A stretch of DNA of 64,000 bases from Oscillospiraceae bacterium (GCA_031265355.1 JAISCT010000060.1:1-64000); one strand, 5' to 3'. Numbered from the stretch's first letter, positions 24,601 to 33,144 are shown. Numbers and translations: made by a program. The notes: generated by a model not told the origin, from the sequence alone.

Positions 24601-25751
24601 TCCTCCGGCCGCTGGCCGGCGGGCCGGTCTACCACACGCCGACTTCGCTCACGATCACCTCGTCTCTGGGCGATTTCGGCCCCTCCGATCTGGCCAACAA
24701 CATGGTGCTCCGCCCCCCGGCGGACGCCGACTTCGACATCAGCGTGAGAGTGACGGGCGTGCCTGTAATAAATTACCAGTCATTTGCGCTGGTGGTCCGC
24801 CCCGTCGCCAACCCCACCCGGATCGTAGCCGCCATCAAGCGCTACCACAGCAGTTTAGCCATCGACGGATCTCCCAATATTTACCAATTATTCTCCTACA
24901 CCGGCGGCTACAACGAGCGGCAGGTGAAGGGCTCCGCCACCCATGTGACCAGCTATCTGCGTCTTGTGAAGAGCGGCTCCCAATTCACGGCCTACTATAA
25001 AGTGAATGCGGAGGACGACTGGACGCAGATCAGCGCGCTCACAAACGCCGCCTTCGACGGTCTGGCGGCGGAGGCCCTGGAGATCGGCGTCATGGCGACA
25101 AACAGCAACACCACGCTTTCCGCGGAAACGCTCATCCCCGTGACCTTCGAGGATTTCACTTACAACGGCGTCGTCCTCCCGTTTACGTCGTTTGTGGAGG
25201 ACTATGTGCTGGCGGCGGAACCGTTGGCGCTCTCGGCGGCCCAGGGCACGCCCGTGGACGCGCTCGGTCTGCCCGAGACCGTTCCCGTCCTCTTGGCCGG
25301 CGGTGGCGGCGGCGTTTATCCGGTGACGTGGATCTCCTCCGATTACGATCCCGACACGCCCGGGCAGTATCTCTTTGAGGGCGCGCTGGACGACACGGAA
25401 GGGCCGGTGAAGAATACGAAAGGCGTCAAGGCACGGCTTACGGTCACCGTCCGGGCCGCCGGCCTCTCGGTGGACGTCGAGACACGGGAGATCGGCGACG
25501 GCGGCCTCACCGTTACGGCGTCGATCCTAAACGACATGTCCGCGCCCGCCTCGCTGCACCTCCTGCTGGCGCTGTACGACGAAGCCGGCCGGCTAGCCTC
25601 CTGCGACGTCCAAGACGCCGCCGTCGGCGCTCACACCGCCGGCGACGTCGTCTTCACCGTCGACAGCGAAACCCTCTCCGCCCACAGGGTCAAACTCTTC
25701 GTCTGGGATACGGAATACCGTCCGCTGACGGACGGACACACCATCCCCTGA
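21612..25751 (+). CDS. Secreted multidomain GH97 glycosidase
   Basis: The ATG at 21612 follows AGAAGGGAG; 1379 aa (an in-frame GTG at 21570 lacks a site). Order: signal peptide (~1-50); NPCBM carbohydrate-binding domain (~55-205); Ig-like group 2 (~212-300); GH97 N-terminal sandwich (~303-560), catalytic barrel (~560-800) and C-terminal domain (~800-900); Ig-like group 2 (~905-985); a concanavalin-like sandwich (~990-1190); an Ig-like domain (~1200-1290); and a C-terminal beta domain. GIKADFFDR puts an Asp at ~673 where retaining GH97 alpha-galactosidase-type enzymes have their nucleophile; REGVRGEE follows at ~721-728. I therefore favour a retaining alpha-galactosidase-like enzyme over an inverting SusB-like alpha-glucosidase. 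No SLH or dockerin is present. Confidence 0.88.
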   Translation: MSTSHARTSSPRSAGRRGGLRIGRLAAFVAAVALLFGLYPPLPVPPAAAAPGYLQLETLTPVSTSYTYDRYRVNEAPDGRGALKLKDPDGQTVTYAYGFAAHANSEVVFAVEGFHATRFTAFYGVNDPDRAANNGRVQFFLYADDTLLLDSSILGVGYLTDRDVRGAADVAIPEGAQTLRLLTRGVAEGGNSISHAHGIWVEPRLYVDDTDRLLTSLYLPATLEAGGTALAVPRFSTLAGAPVDAAPSEQHFSSSNETVVTVSETGALTAHAAGEAIIRYRAVVNGRETAAAAPLRVIAYAEAWTLNAPNGRGGVRARLDDSGILSYYAVQETEIVVEPSPIGFKTSLGDFSNGLTFLGREDRTIDETYDVLSGKASTYTNRAQEMTLRFAKGDAHFDVIFRAYDDGVAFRYRIARADGAEADITLTDETSAFAAPAGSTVFAMPNGSGSFSHEGTYAQTTIENLNGKQTLPLLYETSGGAWVLLSEADLITQPYCGSVLDTAAGSTTMELGLPQQQSSAPTGRTPFQSPWRFAVTGPLGHVVENTMAENLSPAPDPKYQFEEWVKPGVSVWTWMVGGAGIQSNQTEIRRYIDLAAEMGWQYFILDEGWQSAGRGNYDGRYPANFKENVLDYAKEKGVGILVWVHVSDFDTEAERQAHLTQWANDGIVGIKADFFDRESQDRIQLYSELYALCAELRLILNCHGANKPTGEIRTFPNALNREGVRGEEANGNSRAQDTILPFTRSAVGPTDFTPRIYPVSGSNITTSQQLALNVLLESGIPCMADNAANYRRTPAYPFLKNLPSAWDETLFLSGRPNEYAAVARRRGGLWYVGAANNNGQRTVTFALDFLDEGVAYRAEIYKDRVGGGKDDMDVETRSVVKGDAIDVVMIDGGGCALKLIRPTAFESLSLPKTVTVAQFDTYRFVPVTTPAFYDPSDLLWSSSDQAVASVSSTGLVTAHAPGLAVITARAAMGDVQAVSTVRVTLQLGHAPTDGWHVLRPLAGGPVYHTPTSLTITSSLGDFGPSDLANNMVLRPPADADFDISVRVTGVPVINYQSFALVVRPVANPTRIVAAIKRYHSSLAIDGSPNIYQLFSYTGGYNERQVKGSATHVTSYLRLVKSGSQFTAYYKVNAEDDWTQISALTNAAFDGLAAEALEIGVMATNSNTTLSAETLIPVTFEDFTYNGVVLPFTSFVEDYVLAAEPLALSAAQGTPVDALGLPETVPVLLAGGGGGVYPVTWISSDYDPDTPGQYLFEGALDDTEGPVKNTKGVKARLTVTVRAAGLSVDVETREIGDGGLTVTASILNDMSAPASLHLLLALYDEAGRLASCDVQDAAVGAHTAGDVVFTVDSETLSAHRVKLFVWDTEYRPLTDGHTIP

Positions 25752-25787
25752 CGCTCTCCGCCGGCCGGGTACCCACCGACTGACATC

Positions 25788-25837
25788 AAAAACGGATCCG
25801 GCGCGGCCTGTCACAGGGTCGCGCCGGATCCGTTTTT
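25788..25837. terminator. Bidirectional terminator overlapping the alcohol dehydrogenase 3' end
   Basis: AACGGATCCGGCGCG pairs with CGCGCCGGATCCGTT (right arm from 25820) around a 14-nt loop, flanked by A and T runs. The right arm lies inside the coding sequence of the convergent gene and its stop codon is in the loop. Confidence 0.85.
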
Positions 25838-26995
25838 GGCATCGCACCATATGGCCTCCAGCAGCCCCGCCGCCTCGGGTTCTCCCACGGGGCGCGGGTT
25901 GAGCGTGGCAAAGGGCTCGGCCGCCACGGCGGCGGCCAGGGCGGCGATGTCGGGGGACTCCGGTAGATAGCGCGCCAGCGGCCGCAGACCCAGGCGCGCA
26001 CCGAAGGCGCGGTAAGCGTCGCGCGTCTTCGCGCCGATCTCTTTCGGACTTTCCCGCCCGGTGAACGAGGCGCCCAGCAGTGTGCCGAGACGGCGTGTCT
26101 CCTCGGGCACGGCGGGGGCGTTGAACGCCAGCACCCACGGTTCCGCGTAGGCGCAGGCGGCCCCGTGGGGGATGTGAAAACGCGCGCCGAGTACGTGGGC
26201 AATCGAATGCCCCACATGGGCGCCGTGGTTGGCCAGCAGACAGCCGGCCATCGTGGACGCGATCGCCATCTGCGCGCGGGCCTCGCGGTGCGCGCCGTCG
26301 CGCACGGCCACCGGCAGCCAGGCGACCACCCGCGCGGCCATCGCCTCCGCGAGGGGCAGCGTGAAGGGGCTGCGGCGGACGGTGGTGGCCGTCTCACAGA
26401 GGTGCGCCAGCACATCCAACCCCGTGTGGGCGGTGAGGACGGGGGGCATGCCCGCCATGAGACCCGGGTCGACCAGGGCGTACTCCGACATGCCGTCGAC
26501 CGCCAGGATGGGCACCTTGGTCCCCGTCTCCGTGTCGGTGATGATCAGTCCGTCCGAAGTCTCGCTGCCCGTACCGGCGGTGGTGGGGACGGAAAGCAGC
26601 CCCGGGCTGCGCGCCGGCGGCTGCTCGGCGTACGCCAGGGCCAGAATAGGACCCCGGTTGAACCGCAGCAAATTGATGCCCTTGGCCGTGTCGAGACTGC
26701 TCCCGCCGCCGAGACCGATCACGGCGTCGCAGCCGGCCTCGCGGCACAGCCGCGCGCCCTCGTCCACCAGATGAGCCGGCGGATCCGGTTCCACCCGACC
26801 GAAGAGAACATAGGCAACGCCGGCGCCGTCCAGCGCGGCGGTCAGTTTGCCGAGGAGCCCCGCGCCGCGCACGCCGTCGTCGAAGACAACCAGCGCACGG
26901 CTGCCTCCCATCGCGCGGACGACCGCGCCGGCCGACCTGACCGCGCCGTCTCCATAGATCACTTTGACTTTTTGATGAAATGTGATGTCCGTCAT
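25811..26995 (-). CDS. Iron-containing (group III) alcohol dehydrogenase
   Basis: 394 aa; ATG at 26995 with AAGGAG upstream. GLGGGSSLDTAKGI is the NAD(P)-binding signature, PTTAGTGSETS follows, and the metal ligands are recognisable in HTGLDVLAHLCE and GHSIAHVLGARFHIPHG. It reversibly interconverts alcohols and aldehydes/ketones. The family includes 1,3-propanediol, butanol and maleylacetate enzymes, so the substrate is open. It is monocistronic and divergent from the nucleotidase gene. Confidence 0.88.
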   Translation of the reverse strand: MTDITFHQKVKVIYGDGAVRSAGAVVRAMGGSRALVVFDDGVRGAGLLGKLTAALDGAGVAYVLFGRVEPDPPAHLVDEGARLCREAGCDAVIGLGGGSSLDTAKGINLLRFNRGPILALAYAEQPPARSPGLLSVPTTAGTGSETSDGLIITDTETGTKVPILAVDGMSEYALVDPGLMAGMPPVLTAHTGLDVLAHLCETATTVRRSPFTLPLAEAMAARVVAWLPVAVRDGAHREARAQMAIASTMAGCLLANHGAHVGHSIAHVLGARFHIPHGAACAYAEPWVLAFNAPAVPEETRRLGTLLGASFTGRESPKEIGAKTRDAYRAFGARLGLRPLARYLPESPDIAALAAAVAAEPFATLNPRPVGEPEAAGLLEAIWCDAKNGSGATL

Positions 26996-27161
26996 CGGCC
27001 TTTGTCTCCTTCTTGTGTTGTGTCCGCTCGCGCCGTGGGCGCTTTACACCACCCAGGCCGCATGATATGATGGATAAAGGGCTGTTTAACGGTCCCATTG
27101 GGCGCCGCACCCGGCAGGCGTGACGAGGCGCCGAGTCCACATCGGAACAGGAGGAGCGGCT

Positions 27162-27749
27162 TTGCCGTACCATTTTTACGCCCTCATCGCACGCATGCGC
27201 CACATCGCCCGCTGGGGCCTCATGCGCAACACCCAGCCGGAGAATCTTCAAGAGCACAGCTTTGTGACGGCCGTACTGGCCCACGCGCTGGCGCTTATCC
27301 GGCGCGAGATCTTACATCTGCCGTCCGCCGACCCGGCCCGCGCGGCGGAGGCGGCGCTCTTTCACGATGCCGCCGAGATCTATACGGGGGACCTGCCAAC
27401 GCCGGTCAAGTACTTCGACCCGGAGATCCGGGCGGCCTACCAGCGGGTGGAGACCTCCGCCTGTGCCCGGCTGCTGTCGCTGCTGCCGGAGGCGCTGCAC
27501 GCGCACTATCGGCCCCTCGTCTCGGAGAGCGGCGAGGACGAGCTTCTGCACACTGTGCGGGCCGCCGACAAACTGGCGGCTTACCTCAAATGTCTTGAGG
27601 AGCTGCGCGCCGGCAACGACGAATTCGCCCGGGCCGCCCGGCAGTCTCTGGACAAGCTGCAGGCGATGCGCCGCCCGGAGGTCGACTGGTTCCTCACCCA
27701 CTGCGCCCCCTCCTTCAGTCTCTCTCTGGACGTACTGACGGACAACTGA
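27162..27749 (+). CDS. YfbR-like HD-domain 5'-deoxynucleotidase
   Basis: TTG at 27162 follows AGGAGGAG at 5 nt and aligns with the YfbR N-terminus (YHFYALIARMRHIARWGLMR); the upstream GTG does not. 195 aa, close to the family length. HD motif residues: His in QEHSF, the HD pair in FHDAAEIYTGDLPTPVKYF, and a distal Asp in VRAADKLAAYLKCLEE. YfbR removes phosphate from deoxynucleoside 5'-monophosphates. Confidence 0.87.
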   Translation: MPYHFYALIARMRHIARWGLMRNTQPENLQEHSFVTAVLAHALALIRREILHLPSADPARAAEAALFHDAAEIYTGDLPTPVKYFDPEIRAAYQRVETSACARLLSLLPEALHAHYRPLVSESGEDELLHTVRAADKLAAYLKCLEELRAGNDEFARAARQSLDKLQAMRRPEVDWFLTHCAPSFSLSLDVLTDN

Positions 27750-27823
27750 AAGACCCCATTGGGGCGTCGGGAAATAACCTTGATCATCTTTCTGACAAGC
27801 GTGCCCACTTCGCGGCGCTTTAT

Positions 27824-27876
27824 GCGACGACACCACCGCATCTTGCGGATTTCACAAGATGCGGTGGTGTCGTCGC
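27824..27876. terminator. 22-bp perfect inverted repeat
   Basis: 27824-27845 pairs perfectly with 27855-27876 (GCGACGACACCACCGCATC at the base), with a 9-nt loop. It lies between convergent genes. There is no T-run; the stem is longer than needed for termination. Confidence 0.65.
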
Positions 27877-27935
27877 ACTCCGGAACGGTTGTGCCGGATG
27901 TGATGCAAGACGCTTGGGGATTTTCCGGCCGCCGC

Positions 27936-28520
27936 TCACCGCGCGCTGAAGCGTCTCCTCAGTTCGGACACGATGGGTCGGCGAAAGCCCACCAGCGCCA
28001 GTATGACGAGCGACCCGGTGAGTCCGAGCAATACGATCCGCGGCCAGTTGAGCCCCCAGGGCGCAAAGAAACCGACGGCCACCGTGACCAGAGCGACGGC
28101 CAACATCTGAAACATCGGCAGCAGATTCTTGCGCTGTTTCCTGAACCCCAAAAAATAGATGCCGGCACTGAGGCAGAGTACCCCCAGGTATGTCAGCGGC
28201 ATCGCCTTCTCGGAGGCGCCGCCGCCGAACCAGTCCGTCAGCAGCAGCAGCCCGCAGACGGGAAACAGCACGGACATCAGCTTTTGCAGCAAGGTAGCCT
28301 CGATCGGCTCCTTGGCCAGGCAGGCGCGGTACAAGATGCATTCGCCCGCGGCCACCAGGAAACTCCACGGCGGGCCACCCACCGCCAAGTTGACGATGCC
28401 GCATACGACAAGCGCCGCGAGCAGCGCACGCGCGGTCCATCCGCGCACTCGGTTCAGCGTGACGCGTTTGATCTTCATCCGAGGGTAGAGCGTGTGTTTG
28501 ATCTCAAACCCGGCCGTCAT
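27936..28520 (-). CDS. Membrane protein (DUF6320-like)
   Basis: The ATG at 28520 overlaps the upstream stop (ATGA). 194 aa. After a basic N-terminus (MKIKRVTLNRVRGW) come six hydrophobic segments and a basic tail. It is coupled to the acyltransferase-like gene, an arrangement I recall for DUF6320 proteins in Clostridia. No catalytic motif is visible. It may anchor or supply the partner acyltransferase at the membrane. Confidence 0.65.
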   Translation of the reverse strand: MTAGFEIKHTLYPRMKIKRVTLNRVRGWTARALLAALVVCGIVNLAVGGPPWSFLVAAGECILYRACLAKEPIEATLLQKLMSVLFPVCGLLLLTDWFGGGASEKAMPLTYLGVLCLSAGIYFLGFRKQRKNLLPMFQMLAVALVTVAVGFFAPWGLNWPRIVLLGLTGSLVILALVGFRRPIVSELRRRFSAR

Positions 28521-30001
28521 AGGCTCACTCCCTCTATGTCCACGTCGATTCCGTTTTCGACCAGAATCTCGTACATTTTTCTCTCCAACGTGTCTTCCAG
28601 CGTGGATTTTGTGATGGAGAGGACGTTCTTGTCTCCGTACCCCACCATCGCGCAGCACGCCCCGTGGATGCGGTTGGCGCACAACACCATTTCAAAAAAA
28701 TCGACCTCGCCGCCGAAGTCGGTCCTCACCATGCCGAGGTTTGACAAAGTCGCCGTCAGCGCGCGCGCGTCAAAAAAACTCACGATCCGGCGAAAGACGG
28801 GGCGCTTCACCATAAGCGGCAGGAAACACAGGATGGGATGCGCGACAAGGGCGTTTGTCAGGTTCATCATGCGGTCCATCGCCTCTTTGCCGGTGCCCGC
28901 GCGCAACCGCGCCTTCACGATGGGGATCACGGCTTTGAGGTCCGTGATCTCGTCGTATGTACACTGCAAAATGCTATACATGGAAAAATTGCGCAACGAT
29001 TTCGACGGGTAAAACTGCCGCATGTTTACCGGGATCTGTATGTGCAGCCGGCGCTTCGGCCCCGGCCGGCGCAGCGCCGCCGCGGCCGCCACGAACAACG
29101 CGGCGGCAAGAAACCCTGTCACCGTCGTGCCGTGCGCCTTCGACACCGCCCGCAGTTTCCCGGACGACATGAGAAAATGCAGCACCCGGGCGGGCTGGAT
29201 GCCGGTGCGCCAGCCCCGGATCTGCGCGGCGGGCCGGGCCCAGAAGCCCTCTTTGTCCGCCTTGTCGGCCAGTGGAAAGTCGTTTTGCAGCTCGGCGCCG
29301 TCCGGCGCCTCGGAGACGCTCAGGACGTCCGTGTCGTAGGGGATCTCCCGGCCGAGCAGACGAAGATACTCCCGCACCAGCGTCTTCAAAAATGTCAGCG
29401 CGCCCGTACCGTCCGTCAGGATGTGAAAGGCCTCCAGGGAGATGCGCCTTTCGTAGTATTGCAACCGGAAACTGAGCGCCCGCGCACCGCTCACGTCGAT
29501 GGGAACGCACGGTAGGTTGTCCTCTTTTTTGACGGTAAACCGGCCTCGCGTCGCGTCGATATAGTGCCAGAAGAACCCTTTGCGCACCGTGGTGGCAAAC
29601 AGCGGGAACCGCTTGACCGTGGACAGCAGCGCGACTTGCAGCACACAGGGCACCACCGGCCGGCACAAATAGGCCGAGACGCGAAACACCGACATGGACG
29701 CGTGCGTGAGCATCAGCGGGTAGACTTTGGCCGCGCTGTCCAGCGGGTACCACTCCTCCGGCGCGGCTTCGGTGTAAAAATCGCCCAGGATATCGCCGCC
29801 GATCCGCACCGTGGCCGCCTGCGCCGTCAGCCCCTCCGCCAGATAGAAGCGGATGAGCCGCGCCATGTCCTCGACGATGGCCGCCGTCTCCTTCGGCGAG
29901 AGTCGGATCCGGCGTTCGATGTCCGCAAGATATTGCTCAATGACGGCCGCGTCCGCCTCCGGCAGCCCCTGCCACCTGCCCTGCTGTCGGATCTCCCACA
30001 A
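28517..30001 (-). CDS. Condensation/alcohol-acetyltransferase-fold protein with N-terminal HAAS-like segment
   Basis: TTG at 30001 follows AGGAGG at 8 nt. 494 aa. Residues ~22-75 (YLADIERRIRLSPKE..., ending GGDILGDFY) resemble the HAAS/DUF1700 helical domain. The rest is a chloramphenicol-acetyltransferase-like fold with the HxxxDG active-site motif (FHILTDGTGALTF, ~residue 192) and the later NMRQFYPSKSLRNF region of the AAT/PapA group. It probably transfers an acyl group to an alcohol or lipid hydroxyl. The linked membrane protein suggests a lipid or cell-envelope substrate. Confidence 0.75.
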   Translation of the reverse strand: MWEIRQQGRWQGLPEADAAVIEQYLADIERRIRLSPKETAAIVEDMARLIRFYLAEGLTAQAATVRIGGDILGDFYTEAAPEEWYPLDSAAKVYPLMLTHASMSVFRVSAYLCRPVVPCVLQVALLSTVKRFPLFATTVRKGFFWHYIDATRGRFTVKKEDNLPCVPIDVSGARALSFRLQYYERRISLEAFHILTDGTGALTFLKTLVREYLRLLGREIPYDTDVLSVSEAPDGAELQNDFPLADKADKEGFWARPAAQIRGWRTGIQPARVLHFLMSSGKLRAVSKAHGTTVTGFLAAALFVAAAAALRRPGPKRRLHIQIPVNMRQFYPSKSLRNFSMYSILQCTYDEITDLKAVIPIVKARLRAGTGKEAMDRMMNLTNALVAHPILCFLPLMVKRPVFRRIVSFFDARALTATLSNLGMVRTDFGGEVDFFEMVLCANRIHGACCAMVGYGDKNVLSITKSTLEDTLERKMYEILVENGIDVDIEGVSL

Positions 30002-30104
30002 GAAGCATCCTCCTCACAGCGTCTCGGGCGCCCCCTGCGGGCGGCGGGACGCCGTCCGTGAAGCCCGCCGGATGGGGCTTCCCATTACTCTATCAGATGG
30101 AGCA

Positions 30105-30134
30105 ATTGTAACACGGCCGTTTGGACTGTGTCAA
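30105..30134 (-). promoter_or_regulatory. Promoter of the acyltransferase/DUF6320 operon
   Basis: Minus strand TTGACA (30134-30129), 18 bp, TACAAT (30110-30105); leader ~100 nt to the TTG at 30001. Confidence 0.8.
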
Positions 30135-30200
30135 GTCTTCCGCGGGCTTTTTTGTCCGGCCCGCGCAAACAAGTGCAATTTTTACGAACGCCAAAACATT

Positions 30201-31334
30201 TCAGGGCGCCGTCTCCGGCCAAAGCGGCGGGGCCGCTTGCGGTGATTCCCCTGCACCGTCCGCCGCGACAGAGCCGTCCGCAAGCGGCGGGTTTGTCGCA
30301 TAGAAAATTTTAGAAACCTCCACCGTTTGAGTGTCCACGCAATCGAACAGTGTTTCATCGAAAACAGCCACATTGTTCCCGCCCTGTTTCAGCGTGCTTG
30401 CGTATTCGACGCCGTCGTAATTCTCGCTCTTGATGAATTCGGTGATGTACTGCGTCGACAGATACTCCAGCGGGCTGTCGCTTCGCCGCAGCGGTTTCGC
30501 AATCTCGGCGGCGATCTCTTGAAACACCTTGCGATTGGCCGCGAATTGTTCCAATTCACCTTCGTACAAAAACGGACTCGTCTGCGCGACGCCGGAGAGA
30601 TTGACGACCCGAATGTCGCGCGTGTTTTGAAATGTGCCGATGGTGACGTAATCAAACACACTGGCGCGCACTTCGTTGAGAACGGTTTTGACGTCCGAAG
30701 ACAGATATAAAACGCCGATCCCCTCGGGGTTAATTCGTCCGGCGCTCCGTTTGTCTCTCGACGGCGCACCCATATCGTCTTTGGAAAAACCGCCTCTGTC
30801 TGCGGAAATTCTCGCTCTGTATAACCGGGACCTCGCAGGATACATCTTCGTGACGATCGACAAAAACGACGCGAATACGCTGGCATTGAACATCCCGCTG
30901 TGAAAGCGGTTGCCGTACTTGATGGAGTTTGAGAATTCGCCCCAACTGTACCCACGCACAACGCCGTACTCGCGGAGAAAATCGCGATCCGCGAGCTGTG
31001 GAATAAACACATGTTTCGTAAAAATATCATCGCCGTCGGCATAGGCAGATTCACAGAGCTTTTTCACCAGCGTCAGTATCAGCTCCGGCTCGGCATTGAA
31101 TATGTCCCAGTCGTCGCAAAGTGCAATCTTCAAAGGCTTCGCGTCTTCACTGTCAGAAACGGAGTATGTCTGTACTAGTCCTATGATCATCTCGGCGATT
31201 GGGTTGGGCGTCGCACCGAGACCATACACCGCCGCATTCTTCGAAGCGCAGAAGTCACAATCCCCCATCTTCCCCCAGTTCTCTACGGCAGCCCGTATAT
31301 GCGCATCGCAGAAACATTCAATACAACAATTCAT
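30201..31334 (-). CDS. RES-domain toxin with HEPN/RES-type N-terminal domain
   Basis: ATG at 31334 overlaps the upstream stop (ATGA); GGAGG 10 nt before. 377 aa. The N-terminus has paired cysteines (CCIECFCDAHI, DCDFC), as in the HEPN/RES N-terminal domain. Residues ~165-345 form the RES domain: LYRARI, SAGRINPEGIGVLYLS, NEVRA, then STQYITEFIKSENYDGVEY. RES toxins (Xre-RES systems) degrade NAD+. No Xre antitoxin is adjacent; the gene is coupled to two upstream genes instead. The last ~35 residues are Pro/Ala-rich and unlike the rest. Confidence 0.85.
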   Translation of the reverse strand: MNCCIECFCDAHIRAAVENWGKMGDCDFCASKNAAVYGLGATPNPIAEMIIGLVQTYSVSDSEDAKPLKIALCDDWDIFNAEPELILTLVKKLCESAYADGDDIFTKHVFIPQLADRDFLREYGVVRGYSWGEFSNSIKYGNRFHSGMFNASVFASFLSIVTKMYPARSRLYRARISADRGGFSKDDMGAPSRDKRSAGRINPEGIGVLYLSSDVKTVLNEVRASVFDYVTIGTFQNTRDIRVVNLSGVAQTSPFLYEGELEQFAANRKVFQEIAAEIAKPLRRSDSPLEYLSTQYITEFIKSENYDGVEYASTLKQGGNNVAVFDETLFDCVDTQTVEVSKIFYATNPPLADGSVAADGAGESPQAAPPLWPETAP

Positions 31335-32263
31335 CTCGCCGTGCCTCCGTCGAGGTATTGACCGACAAGTTCCAGGTGATGCATGACGGAAAGTTTTTTG
31401 ATGGTGGGCAACCCCGGGTAATAGCCATTTTCATAATGATGTAAAAAGGCCGACAAGGCGCTGGTCTTTTGCCCCTGGTGTCCATCATAATACCACCCGA
31501 CCAGCTTCGTCACAGCTTCGTAATATTTCCCGGCCACGTCCTCCGTTCCCACATTGGAATCGGAAACAAAATGACGCATCCGCAATGTGTCGTCACTCGC
31601 AAAATACACGATGTGAATGGCCACTGCCGTAGGCGCGAATCCGCTTTCATCATATTTATTACCGACAATGGAATAGTCCCCGAAGCCGACGCAACCCTCC
31701 TCTTCAAAAAACAGATGGTCGTCGGAAAAAAATTCGTCCGTATTCTTGGCATAATCGGCGTTCTTATCCTGCTTGATAAACCGGTCTGTAAACAGAACCT
31801 TCCCCCGTTTCACCGCGCGCTTGATCTGGCGTTCATCCGGGTACAGTGTATACTGCGGGGCAGTGTCTGAGAACTGGTCTTTATAGAGCCCCAGGAAATC
31901 CCGCTTGTCGAGGATTGTGATGATATTCGATCGCGTCACGCCTTGCGCCGCCATAGCTGAAAGGACGACAGACACATTGGAACCCATCAGCAAAGCAGGC
32001 ATGACATGACCGACGACGCCGCCTCTGGCGCAGTAGGCGTCTATGAAATGGCAGCTGCCTCCGTACTCACCGACAGCCGGATTGAAAACGAGCGCCATCC
32101 TATTTTGTACGTCGGCAAATGTGCGCAGAACGGTATCAAACGTGGTCGTCAATCTCACAGGCTCCACCACAGGGATTATAGACTTGCTGAGCAGCCCGTC
32201 TCTGGCCATGTCCCTGAGCGCGAGCAGTTCATATTGCCGCCCTCTGAGATAGGGAAAATACAT
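31331..32263 (-). CDS. sce7725-family protein
   Basis: The ATG at 32263 lies 8 nt after AGGGGG and begins MYFPYLRGRQYELLAL, as expected for the family; a GTG at 32272 touching the upstream stop is the other candidate. 310 aa. I recognise the sce7725 family by this N-terminus and by its position after an sce7726-type gene. The PVVEPVRL, NPAVGEYGG and KVLFTDRFIKQ segments suggest a barrel-like ('beta protein') core, but no catalytic residue can be assigned. Its stop overlaps the RES toxin start. Confidence 0.75.
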   Translation of the reverse strand: MYFPYLRGRQYELLALRDMARDGLLSKSIIPVVEPVRLTTTFDTVLRTFADVQNRMALVFNPAVGEYGGSCHFIDAYCARGGVVGHVMPALLMGSNVSVVLSAMAAQGVTRSNIITILDKRDFLGLYKDQFSDTAPQYTLYPDERQIKRAVKRGKVLFTDRFIKQDKNADYAKNTDEFFSDDHLFFEEEGCVGFGDYSIVGNKYDESGFAPTAVAIHIVYFASDDTLRMRHFVSDSNVGTEDVAGKYYEAVTKLVGWYYDGHQGQKTSALSAFLHHYENGYYPGLPTIKKLSVMHHLELVGQYLDGGTAR

Positions 32264-32268
32264 GCCTG

Positions 32269-33144
32269 TCACCCCCTGTAAGTTGTTTGAAGGAGCTGCT
32301 CTATGTCCGGCAGTTTCTTTGTCAAATCCGAAAAATAGACAACGGATTTGAGTTCCGGCGGGATGCGTTCAAACGCAGTTTTTGTGATCTTATTTCGTTT
32401 TTTGAGTTCTTGAAAGGCCAACGCTTGCGCAGTGAGAATGGGGATCTGCCCAAACTGTGCAAGACAGGCCCGGTAGTAAAACACCGGCGCGACCTGCGGT
32501 ATATGACCGCCGTATGCCAGCAGCACATTTTCATACTCGCGTTTGCGCAGAAGGTTGAAAATGCAACTGTGGTCAAGGCAGTCGTCAAACGGCTTCGGTT
32601 CTCTGCCATGGACCTTGCTAAAAATGGTGTCGCGGTCGGACAAAACATGGATGCCGACACCTTCGCCCATAGCGCCAAACCCGGAAAGCACTCGCTCAAC
32701 CCGTTTCAGTGCACGTACCGACACCAAAATCGATACTTTTCTGAATGCCTTGTAGTAGCTGCTCACTTGGTCATACAGTCTGTCGAAGTTGTCAAGCTCG
32801 GACTTCACTTCCAGCGCGTATATCTTCTCCTCGCCGTTGATCACAATGAAATCGGCGACGGCCCGCCCGACACGCACCTTCGACAAGGCCGTCGTGGTGG
32901 CGACGCTGTGAATGCCTGCAAGCAGCTTGTTCAGCAGCGTATTCATGTAATAATACTCGTTGCGCTGTTCCTGCCCGAGGTGCGCGTATATCTCGCTGAA
33001 AAGCGCCCCGTATGTTTTGTTTTCCGGTTCGTCAATATAACGATGCACAACGCAGTCGAACACCGCGTTCGTACCGTTCCGAAGCAAGCCGCCTACAACG
33101 CCGCGTGTGAATACGCGGTGGATCGCTCTGCCGTCGTCCGCCAC
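32269..33144 (-). CDS. sce7726-family protein with PD-(D/E)XK nuclease-like core
   Basis: 291 aa from the GTG at 33144 (the first possible start after an in-frame stop). Residues 90-120 read RVGRAVADFIVINGEEKIYA then LEVKSE: Asp98 and Glu112-x-Lys114 fit the D-(X)n-ExK nuclease/restriction-endonuclease core, followed by FDRLYDQVSSYY as in many such folds. The first gene of the overlapping operon sce7726-sce7725-RES. A nucleic-acid-cleaving or -sensing role is inferred. Confidence 0.75.
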   Translation of the reverse strand: MADDGRAIHRVFTRGVVGGLLRNGTNAVFDCVVHRYIDEPENKTYGALFSEIYAHLGQEQRNEYYYMNTLLNKLLAGIHSVATTTALSKVRVGRAVADFIVINGEEKIYALEVKSELDNFDRLYDQVSSYYKAFRKVSILVSVRALKRVERVLSGFGAMGEGVGIHVLSDRDTIFSKVHGREPKPFDDCLDHSCIFNLLRKREYENVLLAYGGHIPQVAPVFYYRACLAQFGQIPILTAQALAFQELKKRNKITKTAFERIPPELKSVVYFSDLTKKLPDIEQLLQTTYRG

